A DNA stretch of 64,000 bases from contig JAJYGC010000009.1 of assembly GCA_021785195.1 (NCBI GenBank), positions 124,001-188,000 of the forward strand, read 5' to 3'. A program made the translations under genes and the position numbers. Origin of the DNA: Nitrospirota bacterium. GTDB lineage: Bacteria; Nitrospirota; Leptospirillia; Leptospirillales; Leptospirillaceae. The notes below the pieces were generated by a model. It ran no database searches. It had not been told where the DNA came from and saw only the letters and a program-made list of their open reading frames with translations. Of the stretch, positions 8,574-17,104 are shown in pieces (the stretch's first letter is position 1; each line of letters starts with the position of its first letter).

Positions 8574-9728
8574 ATGAAAATAAGAAAGGTTTCACCCGTT
8601 CAAATTGGATTGGCCGTATTTGGGGTGATTGCCCTGATTTTTGCGTTCGGCGGACCGAACGGATTGTTACGCTCCAGAGGGGTTTCTGCAACCCCTCCCC
8701 AAAGTGGTTTCCGAATGCCCGTTCCCGTGGTTCAGGTCATCCGGAAGACCATCCCCGTGTATAAGGAGTTTGTCGGGACGACCGAGGCGATTCGCAATGT
8801 GACTTTGCAGGCGATGGTCACGGGATATCTGATAAAACAATTTGTTCCGGACGGGACCGATGTACACAAGGGAGCGCTGATCTACCGGATTGATCCCCGG
8901 AATTTTCAGGCGTCCCTGGATCAGGCCAATGCCCAGAAAGAGCGCGATGCTGCCGTTCTGGAATACTCGAAGGTCAACCATGAGCGCAATGCGCTCATGG
9001 TTGTTCATGGAGACGTATCCAAGGATGCCTATCAATTGGCGACCAGCTCAATGCATCAGGCCGCTTCGAGCGTCCTGTTCGATAAGGCTCAAGTGGAGCT
9101 GGCTCGAATCAACCTCGGATATACCATGATCCGTGCGCCCTTTTCCGGTCGTCTCAGCCGAAGCCTTGTCTATACCGGGACATTGATCGGTACTGGAACG
9201 CAAATCAATACCCTTGTCCAACTCGATCCCATTTACGCGACTTTCAATCCCAGCGAGGCGGATCTGGCTGAAATCCAGAAATATCGGGCGAAAGGGGTCA
9301 TGGAGGCGAACGTCAATGTTTCTGGCAATCCGGCAACGGAATATAAGGGAGCCCTTACTTTCCTGGATAATTCCGTCGACCGTTCGACCGGTACGATTAC
9401 GGCGAGGGTGACCATTTCAAATCCGGACAAGGTCCTGCTTCCCGGGCAATTCGTACATGTGATGCTCCATCTTGGATATCGGAAGAACGCCCTCCTGGTT
9501 CCGCAGATCGCAATAGGCTCCAATCAAATCGGAAAATATCTTTATGTTGTGGGAAAAGGGAATGTTGTGGAAATGAGGTTCGTGGTTCTGGGAACCAAGT
9601 TTGGAAATCTGATTGAAGTGAAGCATGGCGTACGGGAAGGGGAATCCGTGATTGTGGGGAATCAGCAGAAAATTGGTCCGGGGATGCCAGTGAGGCCTTT
9701 GTTTGACAAGGGTCGTTCTGGACACTGA
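8574..9728 (+). CDS. RND membrane-fusion (periplasmic adaptor) protein
   Basis: An AcrA/MexA-like adaptor of 384 residues. An N-terminal hydrophobic anchor (IGLAVFGVIALIFAF) is followed by split biotinyl-lipoyl halves (TLQAMVTGYLIKQFVPDGTDVHKGALIYRID and INLGYTMIRAPFSGRLSRS), an alpha-helical hairpin between them, then beta-barrel and membrane-proximal domains. ATG 8574 is preferred because AGGAG lies 10 nt upstream (8559-8563); earlier ATGs around 8523 lack one. The gene is third in the efflux operon, 80 nt after the RND gene. A long DNA palindrome lies inside it at 8975-9003. Confidence 0.93.
   Translation: MKIRKVSPVQIGLAVFGVIALIFAFGGPNGLLRSRGVSATPPQSGFRMPVPVVQVIRKTIPVYKEFVGTTEAIRNVTLQAMVTGYLIKQFVPDGTDVHKGALIYRIDPRNFQASLDQANAQKERDAAVLEYSKVNHERNALMVVHGDVSKDAYQLATSSMHQAASSVLFDKAQVELARINLGYTMIRAPFSGRLSRSLVYTGTLIGTGTQINTLVQLDPIYATFNPSEADLAEIQKYRAKGVMEANVNVSGNPATEYKGALTFLDNSVDRSTGTITARVTISNPDKVLLPGQFVHVMLHLGYRKNALLVPQIAIGSNQIGKYLYVVGKGNVVEMRFVVLGTKFGNLIEVKHGVREGESVIVGNQQKIGPGMPVRPLFDKGRSGH
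8975..9003. repeat. 29-bp perfect palindrome inside the adaptor gene
   Basis: The arm CAACCATGAGCGCA (8975-8988) is the exact reverse complement of 8990-9003, with one base between. It encodes part of the adaptor's helical hairpin. The arms are too close for an RNA hairpin loop without opening some pairs, so it looks more like a two-fold DNA site. No second copy was noticed in the window. Confidence 0.7.
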
Positions 9729-9811
9729 TTCCTCTGAATGGCGAAGAATGAGGAGGTCGTTTCCAATTTTGATGCCCCTTGATTGTCGGGTGGGGCTGGA
9801 ACATTTTTCCC

Positions 9812-9841
9812 TTGACTTGGGCAGGTGTCGCGACATATTGT
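9812..9841 (+). promoter_or_regulatory. Promoter of the metK operon
   Basis: TTGACT (9812-9817), an 18-nt spacer and TATTGT (9836-9841) form a sigma70-like promoter. A start about 7 nt downstream (near 9848) would place the 5' end of the RNA at the antiterminator arm and riboswitch described next. Confidence 0.65.
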
Positions 9842-9847
9842 AAATTA

Positions 9848-9905
9848 ACAGGGTGGAGTGATTTGAGGTATATTGCAACCACCTAAAAAAAGTGCTAAAA
9901 GTCCA
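9848..9905 (+). promoter_or_regulatory. SAM-II-type riboswitch aptamer upstream of metK
   Basis: The leader matches the SAM-II (metA motif) H-type pseudoknot. P1 pairs GGTGG (9852-9856) with CCACC (9879-9883). The conserved loop GATTT, the TATTGCA segment (9871-9877) and GCTAAAA (9894-9900) are all present in order. P2 can form between GCA (9875-9877) and TGC (9893-9895), and between GG (9867-9868) and CC (9903-9904). From memory the crystallised SAM-II has CC/GG at the latter position, which would be a compensatory change. The uridines and the GCUAAA that contact SAM in known structures are retained. It sits before S-adenosylmethionine synthetase, which fits feedback control. SAM-II is best known from alphaproteobacteria. 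Confidence 0.85.
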
Positions 9906-9930
9906 GGCAATTTACGTATTTTGGAAAGTA

Positions 9931-9962
9931 AACCCTGTGCTTGCGCACCGGGTTTTTTTTTG
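9931..9962 (+). terminator. Intrinsic terminator/attenuator between the SAM-II aptamer and metK
   Basis: AACCC-T-GTGC (9931-9940) pairs with GCAC-C-GGGTT (9945-9954) around a TTGC loop, followed by a run of T. It lies 39 nt before the metK ATG, so it must be a conditional terminator. ACCCTGT (9932-9938) in its 5' arm is the exact complement of ACAGGGT (9848-9854), which overlaps the 5' strand of aptamer P1. Aptamer and antiterminator are therefore mutually exclusive: SAM binding should free the terminator and switch transcription off. Confidence 0.85.
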
Positions 9963-10000
9963 TCTTTTTGTCTAGAATCAGCAACTCAGGAGGACCCAGC

Positions 10001-11158
10001 ATGGGCCGAGCCCCTTTCCTTTTTACCTCTGAATCTGTGACCGAAGGCCATCCGGATAAGATCTGCGATCAAATTTCTGATGGAATCCTTGATAAAATCC
10101 TGTCCCAGGATCCCATGGCCCGTGTTGCCTGCGAAACCCTGACGACAACAGGGATTGTGATGATCGCGGGGGAAATCACTGCGAATCACAATACGGCCTA
10201 TGACGATGTGGCTCGGGAAATTATCAAGGAAATCGGTTATACAGACGCCGCTTTTGGGTTTGATTACAAGACCTGTTCTGTCTTGACGGCAGTTCATTCC
10301 CAGTCTCCGGACATTTCTATGGGGGTTGATACGGGAGGAGCCGGTGATCAGGGACTGATGTTTGGAATGGCGACTGATGAGACGGAAGAGTTGATGCCGA
10401 TGCCGATCCTTTTGGCCCATCGCTTGACTCGGCAATTGAGTAATGTGCGGAAAGCCGGGATACTTCCGTATCTCCGTCCGGACGGAAAATCCCAGGTCAC
10501 CCTCAGGTATGCGGACAATGCGCCTGTTTCGGTGGATACGGTTGTCCTTTCCACCCAGCATGCTCCCGAGATCTCCCAGGAACAGATTCACAACGATATC
10601 ATCGAGAGAGTGATTCGTCCGGTACTTCCTGACCATCTGGTCGACAGCAGCAAGATCACTTACCACATTAACCCGACCGGGCGGTTCGTCATGGGTGGAC
10701 CCATGGGTGATGCGGGTCTGACAGGGCGAAAGATTATCGTGGATTCTTACGGTGGATGGGGACGCCATGGTGGGGGGGCGTTTTCGGGCAAGGATCCCAC
10801 CAAGGTTGATCGTTCTGCCTGTTATATGGCCCGGTACATTGCCAAAAATATCGTGGGAGCGGGCCTTGCGCGACGTTGTGAGGTTCAGCTTGCCTATGCG
10901 ATTGGGGTCAGGGACCCGGTATCGGTTCTGGTGGACTCCCAGGGGACATCCGTTTTGTCGGATGAGTTGATCTCGGAATGTGTCAGGGAGCTTTTTCCGA
11001 TGACCCCGTTGGGAATCATCAACCATTTGAAGCTTCGTAGGCCTATTTATCGGAAGACGGCGGCCTATGGCCATTTTGGACGAAACGAAGAGGACTTCAC
11101 CTGGGAAAAGCTGGACATGGTGGAACCCTTGAAACGGGAAGCTGAGCGCAGGGCCTGA
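10001..11158 (+). CDS. metK: S-adenosylmethionine synthetase
   Basis: Makes SAM from methionine and ATP. The 385-residue protein has the family signatures [13 protein letters not shown] near the N-terminus, [17 protein letters not shown] in the middle and [22 protein letters not shown] towards the C-terminus. ATG 10001 is chosen because AGGAGG (9988-9993) lies 7 nt upstream and the protein then starts [20 protein letters not shown]. An earlier in-frame start would lie inside the terminator hairpin. It is the first gene behind the SAM-II leader and heads a long run of sulfur amino-acid genes. Confidence 0.97.
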   Translation: MGRAPFLFTSESVTEGHPDKICDQISDGILDKILSQDPMARVACETLTTTGIVMIAGEITANHNTAYDDVAREIIKEIGYTDAAFGFDYKTCSVLTAVHSQSPDISMGVDTGGAGDQGLMFGMATDETEELMPMPILLAHRLTRQLSNVRKAGILPYLRPDGKSQVTLRYADNAPVSVDTVVLSTQHAPEISQEQIHNDIIERVIRPVLPDHLVDSSKITYHINPTGRFVMGGPMGDAGLTGRKIIVDSYGGWGRHGGGAFSGKDPTKVDRSACYMARYIAKNIVGAGLARRCEVQLAYAIGVRDPVSVLVDSQGTSVLSDELISECVRELFPMTPLGIINHLKLRRPIYRKTAAYGHFGRNEEDFTWEKLDMVEPLKREAERRA

Positions 11159-11193
11159 TCAGAGCCTGCGGGTATTTCCCCCGGTATCAAACC

Positions 11194-12490
<1,297 letters not shown>

Positions 12491-12494
12491 TCCC

Positions 12495-12698
12495 ATGAAA
12501 ATCCGGGTTAATGGAGTGGTGGAAGAGTGTTCTGAAGGCCAAACGCTTTCTGATTATATGAAAGTCAAGGGGTTTGATCCGGCATTGGTTTCGCTGGAAC
12601 ATAACGGACGCATTCTCGATAAGGATGACTGGTCCGGAATTACCCTTCGGGATGATGATGAAGTCGAGGTCCTTTTCTTTATGGGAGGAGGCGTGTGA
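12495..12698 (+). CDS. ThiS-like ubiquitin-fold sulfur carrier protein ending GGGV
   Basis: A 67-residue beta-grasp protein (MKIRVNGVVEECSEGQTLSDY...) of the ThiS/MoaD type. These carriers are adenylated on a C-terminal Gly by an E1-like enzyme and converted to a thiocarboxylate. The chain ends FFMGGGV, with a valine after the glycines, so it would need trimming before activation unless Val is tolerated. It begins 4 nt after ahcY and its stop overlaps the GTG of the cysteine synthase gene (GTGA). That coupling suggests it feeds sulfur to cysteine synthesis, as CysO does for CysM in mycobacteria. A role in thiamine synthesis is possible, but no thiG, thiC or thiH is nearby. Confidence 0.85.
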   Translation: MKIRVNGVVEECSEGQTLSDYMKVKGFDPALVSLEHNGRILDKDDWSGITLRDDDEVEVLFFMGGGV

Positions 12699-13633
12699 CT
12701 GCCCCTCCCGGGAAGGGAACCACGACGCTTGACCAGCTGATTGGTCGAACACCGATGGTTCCGCTCCAGCTCTTGTCCGATTCCCTCGACCGGACCATCT
12801 GGGTCAAGCTGGAGTCCAGAAACCTGGGGGGGTCCGTAAAGGATCGTCCTGCCAGATATATGATTGAACAGGCTGAACGGAATGGGGTGCTGGCTCCTGG
12901 TGGACGAATTGTGGAAGCCACGAGCGGCAATACCGGAATTGCCTTGGCCCAGATCGGGGTCCTGAAATCCTACCCGGTGGTGATTGTCATGCCGGAAGGG
13001 GTGAGCCAGGAAAGAGTCTATCATCTCAAGGCACTGGGAGCCGAAGTCGAACTGACCTCCGCGCGAGAAGGAATGGCCGGAGCGATTCGCCGGGCGGAAG
13101 AAATTCTCTCCGAACGTCCGGGTTCCTTTATGCCTCGCCAATTTGAGAATCCGGCCAATCCGGATTCTCATTACCGGACGACGGGGCCCGAGATTGTTGA
13201 ACAGTTGGGAAGAGCGCCTGATGGTTTTGTGGCAGGTGTGGGGACGGGTGGTACGGTAACGGGAGTGGGACGTTATCTGAAGTCCCGAAAGCCCGAGACC
13301 CAGGTTTGGGCGCTGGAACCGGCCTCCAGTCCAGTTCTCTCGGGGGGGGCTGCCGGGCCACATCGAATCCAGGGGATCGGCGCCGGCTTTGTCCCTAAAA
13401 TCTTTGATCGGGCGGTTTGTGATAAAATTCAGACGATCGAAGACCGTCAGGCGATCGACATGGCCCGTCACCTTTCAAGAAAAGAGGGAATCATGGCGGG
13501 ACTTTCCTCGGGGGCAAACGTTGTTGGTGCGATCTCGCTCGCAAGGACTCTCCCGGCTGGAAGTCATGTCGTCACAATCGTTTGTGACAGTTTTGAACGA
13601 TACTTCTCCATGGAAAAATATCTGGCGCTCTAG
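12695..13633 (+). CDS. cysM: Cysteine synthase, PLP-dependent (CysM/CysK family)
   Basis: Replaces the activated hydroxyl of an O-acyl- or O-phosphoserine with sulfur. The 312-residue protein shows the PLP lysine in GGSVKDRPARYM (Lys49), the substrate loop EATSGNTGIALA and the phosphate-binding GVGTGGTVTGVGRYLK. It starts with GTG inside the end of the sulfur-carrier gene (4-nt overlap) behind GGGAGGAGG, so the two are translationally coupled. This pairing suggests a carrier thiocarboxylate as sulfur donor, as in CysM/CysO of Mycobacterium. Use of free sulfide cannot be excluded. Acceptor preference is not readable by eye. Confidence 0.93.
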   Translation: MTAPPGKGTTTLDQLIGRTPMVPLQLLSDSLDRTIWVKLESRNLGGSVKDRPARYMIEQAERNGVLAPGGRIVEATSGNTGIALAQIGVLKSYPVVIVMPEGVSQERVYHLKALGAEVELTSAREGMAGAIRRAEEILSERPGSFMPRQFENPANPDSHYRTTGPEIVEQLGRAPDGFVAGVGTGGTVTGVGRYLKSRKPETQVWALEPASSPVLSGGAAGPHRIQGIGAGFVPKIFDRAVCDKIQTIEDRQAIDMARHLSRKEGIMAGLSSGANVVGAISLARTLPAGSHVVTIVCDSFERYFSMEKYLAL

Positions 13634-13666
13634 CGTCACGCTGGAGTCCAGCTGAAGGGGTTGGAA

Positions 13667-14479
13667 ATGGAATTGACGGAAGAGCAGGTTCTCCGTTATT
13701 CCCGTCACATTCTTTTGCCGGAGGTGGGGGGGACGGGGCAGTCCAGGCTTCTTTCATCCAGCGTTCTCGTGATCGGGGCCGGGGGATTGGGAAGTCCGGT
13801 GGCGCTTTATCTTGCCGCGGCAGGGGTAGGCCATATCGGCCTGGTCGACATGGATCAGGTGGATCTCTCGAACCTTCAGAGACAGGTAATCCATCGAACG
13901 GCTGATGTGGGTCGGATGAAAGTGTCATCGGCCAGGGACAAGATTGCCCTCCTGAACTCGGATGTCCGCGTCACCGAATACCCGTTCCCGCTGATGGCGG
14001 ACAATGCTGCCGAAATTGCCGGACAATATGATGTTCTTGTTGATGGAACGGACAACTTTGCCGCCAAGTTTTTGATCAATGATCTGGCCATCCTGACGGA
14101 CAGACCTCTTGTTCATGCCGGGATTCTTCGGTTTGTCGGGCAGGTTCTGACCATATTGCCGAGAAAGGGAGCGTGCTATCGCTGTCTTTTTCGGGAGCCA
14201 CCCCCTGTGGGTGCTGTTCCGACATGTTCCGAGGCCGGTGTATTGGGTGTTATCGCTGGAGTCATCGGAACGATACAAGCGACTGAAGTCTTGAAAATAT
14301 TGTTGAAACGCGGGGATTTGTTGGTTGACCGCCTCTTGACCTATGACGCCCTCCCAGTGTCATTCCGAAATGTCAAGGTGCGTCGGAATCCCCAATGTCC
14401 CGTCTGCGGAGATCATCCAACCATTACGGAGCTTCACGATTATGAGCAACCCGTCTGCGTCACACCGGCCATCCCCTGA
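13667..14479 (+). CDS. ThiF/MoeB-family E1-like sulfur-carrier adenylyltransferase (first copy)
   Basis: Activates the C-terminal Gly of a ThiS/MoaD-like carrier with ATP. The 270-residue protein has the nucleotide-binding stretch VLVIGAGGLGSPVALYLAAAG followed by VDMDQVDLSNLQRQ, two zinc CxxC pairs (CYRC and CPVC) and the conserved cysteine in PTCSEAGVLG. There is no C-terminal rhodanese domain, so the sulfur source must be a separate protein. ATG 13667 is preferred to the TTG at 13661 because AGGGG lies 6 nt upstream. It follows cysM by 33 nt and its end overlaps thrC. A second, clearly related E1 lies at 16277. Confidence 0.93.
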   Translation: MELTEEQVLRYSRHILLPEVGGTGQSRLLSSSVLVIGAGGLGSPVALYLAAAGVGHIGLVDMDQVDLSNLQRQVIHRTADVGRMKVSSARDKIALLNSDVRVTEYPFPLMADNAAEIAGQYDVLVDGTDNFAAKFLINDLAILTDRPLVHAGILRFVGQVLTILPRKGACYRCLFREPPPVGAVPTCSEAGVLGVIAGVIGTIQATEVLKILLKRGDLLVDRLLTYDALPVSFRNVKVRRNPQCPVCGDHPTITELHDYEQPVCVTPAIP

Positions 14480-15725
14480 AGGAACCTCCCCCTCCGCTTT
14501 TCTGAAGGGGCTCAAATGCCGGGAGTGCGGCCGTCTCTACGATCTGGCCGCCATTCATGTCTGCGATTTTTGTTTTGGTCCGCTTGAGGTGGATTATGAT
14601 TACGAGGCGATTCGCCGTGTCCTGACCCGGGATGCAATCCAGAAGGGTCCGAACTCACTCTGGAGGTATAAGCACCTTTTGCCTGTCGTGAATGAGCCGA
14701 CGATTGGACTGCATGCCGGGATGACCCCTCTCCTCAAGGCAGACCGACTTGGGAAGGCGCTGGGCTTGAAGCGGCTGTACATCAAGAACGATACGGTGAA
14801 CCATCCCACCCTATCGTTCAAGGATCGGGTTGTGGCGGTGGCGATCAACCGGGCCCGCGAGTTGGGTTTCAAGACAGTTGCCTGTGCATCAACCGGAAAT
14901 CTTGCGAACTCGGTTTCCGCACATGCCGCGAGTGCAGGAATGAACTGCTTTGTGTTCATCCCCCATGACCTGGAAGCCGGTAAAATTCTGGGAAACCTGA
15001 TATACAAACCCACCGTGGTAGCCGTCAAGGGGAACTACGATGATGTGAACCGGCTTTGCAGCGAGATCGGGGCCGAATATCCATGGGCTTTCGTGAATAT
15101 CAATATTCGCCCTTACTATGCGGAAGGCTCCAAATCGATGGCCTTCGAAACAGCCGAGCAGCTGGGCTGGAGGATTCCTGACCAGGTTGTGGTTCCGATT
15201 GCTTCGGGATCTCTGTTGACCAAGATCTGGAAGGGATTTCAGGAGTTTTCCAGCCTGGGGATCGTGGATGCACATCCGGGTCTGAAGGTGAATGGAGCCC
15301 AGGCGAGTGGATGTTCTCCTGTCTATCAGGCGTTTATGGCAGGGCGCACCCAGTTTGTTCCGGTCAAGCCAAAAACAATTGCCAAGTCGTTGGCCATCGG
15401 GAATCCGGCGGATGGATATTATTCGCTGGATGTCGTCGGAAAGTCCCATGGTCAGGTGGAAGCTGCGACAGACCCTGAAATTGTCGAGGGAATGGTTCTG
15501 CTGGCAGAAACCGAAGGGGTTTTTGCTGAGACCGCCGGTGGGGTGACGGTCGCATGCCTTCGCAAGCTGGCAAAGAAAGGGGCGATCCGACCCGATGACC
15601 TGACTGTGGCCTACATTACCGGCAATGGGCTCAAAACGATGGAAGCCCTTACGGGATATCTGCCTGAGCCTGTCGGGATTGATCCGACACTGGCTTCGTT
15701 TCGGAAAATTGTAAATCCGTCTTGA
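14442..15725 (+). CDS. thrC: Threonine synthase
   Basis: Converts O-phosphohomoserine to threonine with PLP. The 427-residue protein starts with a small zinc-ribbon-like segment (CRECGRLYDLAAIHVCDFC). The PLP lysine is in HPTLSFKDRVV (Lys127), followed by ACASTGNLANSVSAHAA and a C-terminal TGNGLKT. ATG 14442 has CGGAG 10 nt upstream and overlaps the first E1 gene by 38 nt; a longer start at 14343 would extend the overlap without a better site. Its place between the two carrier/E1 modules is unusual. It may act only in threonine synthesis, or share O-phosphohomoserine with a sulfur-transfer reaction. Confidence 0.93.
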   Translation: MSNPSASHRPSPEGTSPSAFLKGLKCRECGRLYDLAAIHVCDFCFGPLEVDYDYEAIRRVLTRDAIQKGPNSLWRYKHLLPVVNEPTIGLHAGMTPLLKADRLGKALGLKRLYIKNDTVNHPTLSFKDRVVAVAINRARELGFKTVACASTGNLANSVSAHAASAGMNCFVFIPHDLEAGKILGNLIYKPTVVAVKGNYDDVNRLCSEIGAEYPWAFVNINIRPYYAEGSKSMAFETAEQLGWRIPDQVVVPIASGSLLTKIWKGFQEFSSLGIVDAHPGLKVNGAQASGCSPVYQAFMAGRTQFVPVKPKTIAKSLAIGNPADGYYSLDVVGKSHGQVEAATDPEIVEGMVLLAETEGVFAETAGGVTVACLRKLAKKGAIRPDDLTVAYITGNGLKTMEALTGYLPEPVGIDPTLASFRKIVNPS

Positions 15726-15740
15726 GCAAAGGAGCTTTTG

Positions 15741-16022
15741 ATGTCTGTATTGATCCGGATTCCAACGCCGCTGAGACCATTGACCAATGGGCAGAACGAA
15801 GTCCAGGAAACCGGAGGGAACGTCAGGGAGATCCTGGACAAGTTGACGGCCCATTATCCCGGGATCGGTGAAAGGATTCTTGATGAGAAAGGGGATGTTC
15901 GCCGGTTTATCAATATCTATGTGAACGAAGAGGACATCCGTTTCCGGGAAGGGGTCCAGACGGCCTTGAAGGAGGGGGATGAGCTTTCGATCATTCCAGC
16001 CATTGCCGGAGGAAGTCGATGA
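15741..16022 (+). CDS. MoaD/CysO-like sulfur carrier protein ending GGSR
   Basis: A 93-residue ubiquitin-fold carrier. The core VREILDKLTAHYPGIGERILDEKG and the late INIYVNEEDIRF... GDELSIIPAIAGG closely follow the CysO/MoaD pattern, in which the diglycine is the thiocarboxylate site. Two residues, Ser-Arg, follow the diglycine, so a protease must expose it. The ATG at 15741 has AAAGGAG at 6-nt spacing. Its stop overlaps the next start (ATGA). With an E1 and a JAMM protease 0.3-1.1 kb downstream it forms a carrier-activation module. A role in molybdopterin synthesis is less likely because no moaE is adjacent. Confidence 0.9.
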   Translation: MSVLIRIPTPLRPLTNGQNEVQETGGNVREILDKLTAHYPGIGERILDEKGDVRRFINIYVNEEDIRFREGVQTALKEGDELSIIPAIAGGSR

Positions 16023-16261
16023 CACGCCTCCGCTTCCATATGACCTTTCCGGAAGAGCGTGTCAAGGAACCGATTCTCTACGAGATTTCGCAGAAGTTCC
16101 GTGTGGTTCCCAATATCCGTAGGGCAGATGTGTCGGACAGTTCCGGTTGGGTGGAGCTTGAACTCGAAGGTGAGTTGCCCGAGATTGAGCGTACGATCGA
16201 CTATCTCCGGAAAAGGGGCATTCATGTGGATCCCCTGGAAAAAACCATTCTGGAAGGGTAG
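16019..16261 (+). CDS. NIL-domain protein
   Basis: An 80-residue protein made of a single NIL domain. It begins TRLRFHMTFPEERVKEPILYE and contains NIRRADVSDSSGWVELELEG. NIL domains occur at the C-terminus of methionine importer ATPases (MetN), where they bind methionine, and as stand-alone proteins near sulfur-carrier genes. Here it overlaps the carrier gene by 4 nt and precedes the second E1 by 15 nt. It may sense or bind a sulfur amino acid or assist sulfur transfer. Its exact role is not established by the sequence. Confidence 0.9.
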   Translation: MTRLRFHMTFPEERVKEPILYEISQKFRVVPNIRRADVSDSSGWVELELEGELPEIERTIDYLRKRGIHVDPLEKTILEG

Positions 16262-16276
16262 GCCGGAAGGGGCATT

Positions 16277-17080
16277 ATGGAATTTCGTGAAGATCAAGTG
16301 GAGCGATACAGCCGCCACATCATCCTGAAGGAAGTCGGAGGGGCAGGGCAGAAGAAACTGCTGAATGCCCGGGTCCTTGTGATCGGCGCCGGCGGATTGG
16401 GGAGTCCTGTGGCCATGTATCTTGCCGCGGCGGGGATCGGAACAATCGGTATCGTCGACATGGATGATGTGGACCTTTCGAATCTCCAACGACAAATCCT
16501 TCATACGACAAAAACGGTCGGGAAGCCCAAGGTTCTCTCCGCTTACGAAACTCTCACCGCGATGAACCCGGATGTCCGGGTCGTTCCGATCACGGAGAAG
16601 CTGACCGCAGACAATGTCCTGGATTTATTCCGAGACTACGATGTCATTGTGGACGGGTCCGACAATTTCGGGACCAGATATGTTGTGAACGATGCGGCCT
16701 TTTTCCTCCGTAAACCATTGGTTTCCGGTTCAATTCTCAGATTCGAGGGACAGGTCATCGTGCTGGAAGGGTACAGGGAAACCCCATGCTACCGTTGCCT
16801 ATACCCTGAAGCTCCGCCTCCGGGACTGGTTCCATCCTGTTCGGAAGCCGGTGTTCTGGGGGTTCTGGCGGGAACGATCGGAACCCTGCAGGCTTCTGAA
16901 GTGGTCAAGCTGATTCTGGGAATCGGGGATCCCCTTCGGGATCGTCTCCTGATCTATGATGCACTGGCAATGACCTTCCGGAAAGTGCGGGTTCCGAAAG
17001 ACCCGAATTGCCCGTTGTGCGGAGAGAATCCCCTGATCCATTCCGTTTCCGGTTCCACCGACTGGGCATGTTCGATCTAG
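16277..17080 (+). CDS. ThiF/MoeB-family E1-like sulfur-carrier adenylyltransferase (second copy)
   Basis: A 267-residue E1-like enzyme, paralogous to the protein at 13667. It has VLVIGAGGLGSPVAMYLAAAG, VDMDDVDLSNLQRQ, the conserved cysteine in PSCSEAGVLG and zinc pairs CYRC and CPLC. As in the first copy there is no rhodanese domain. Each E1 lies with one carrier (ThiS-like with the first, CysO-like with this one), which suggests separate pairs arising by duplication. Cross-reactivity is possible because the nucleotide-binding and catalytic regions are nearly the same. Confidence 0.93.
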   Translation: MEFREDQVERYSRHIILKEVGGAGQKKLLNARVLVIGAGGLGSPVAMYLAAAGIGTIGIVDMDDVDLSNLQRQILHTTKTVGKPKVLSAYETLTAMNPDVRVVPITEKLTADNVLDLFRDYDVIVDGSDNFGTRYVVNDAAFFLRKPLVSGSILRFEGQVIVLEGYRETPCYRCLYPEAPPPGLVPSCSEAGVLGVLAGTIGTLQASEVVKLILGIGDPLRDRLLIYDALAMTFRKVRVPKDPNCPLCGENPLIHSVSGSTDWACSI

Positions 17081-17104
17081 CCCCCTTCCAGCTGGAGCCC
17101 TAGG

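Noticed and set aside
9848-9960. SAH, SAM-I or SAM-IV riboswitch ahead of metK
   Set aside because: There is no multi-branch SAM-I fold or SAH-type core; the segment order fits only the compact SAM-II pseudoknot.
9986-11074. 362-codon open frame on minus opposite metK
   Set aside because: It is an antisense shadow of a strongly conserved gene; the translation has no recognisable domain and no ribosome site.
14889-16025. 378-codon open frame on minus opposite thrC and the CysO-like carrier
   Set aside because: It spans two genes that are well supported on plus.
12495-17080. Thiamine or molybdopterin biosynthesis operon
   Set aside because: The carriers and E1s are ThiS/MoaD and ThiF/MoeB relatives, but thiG, thiC, thiH, moaE, moaA and moaC are absent, and cysM, thrC, NIL and JAMM genes are present.
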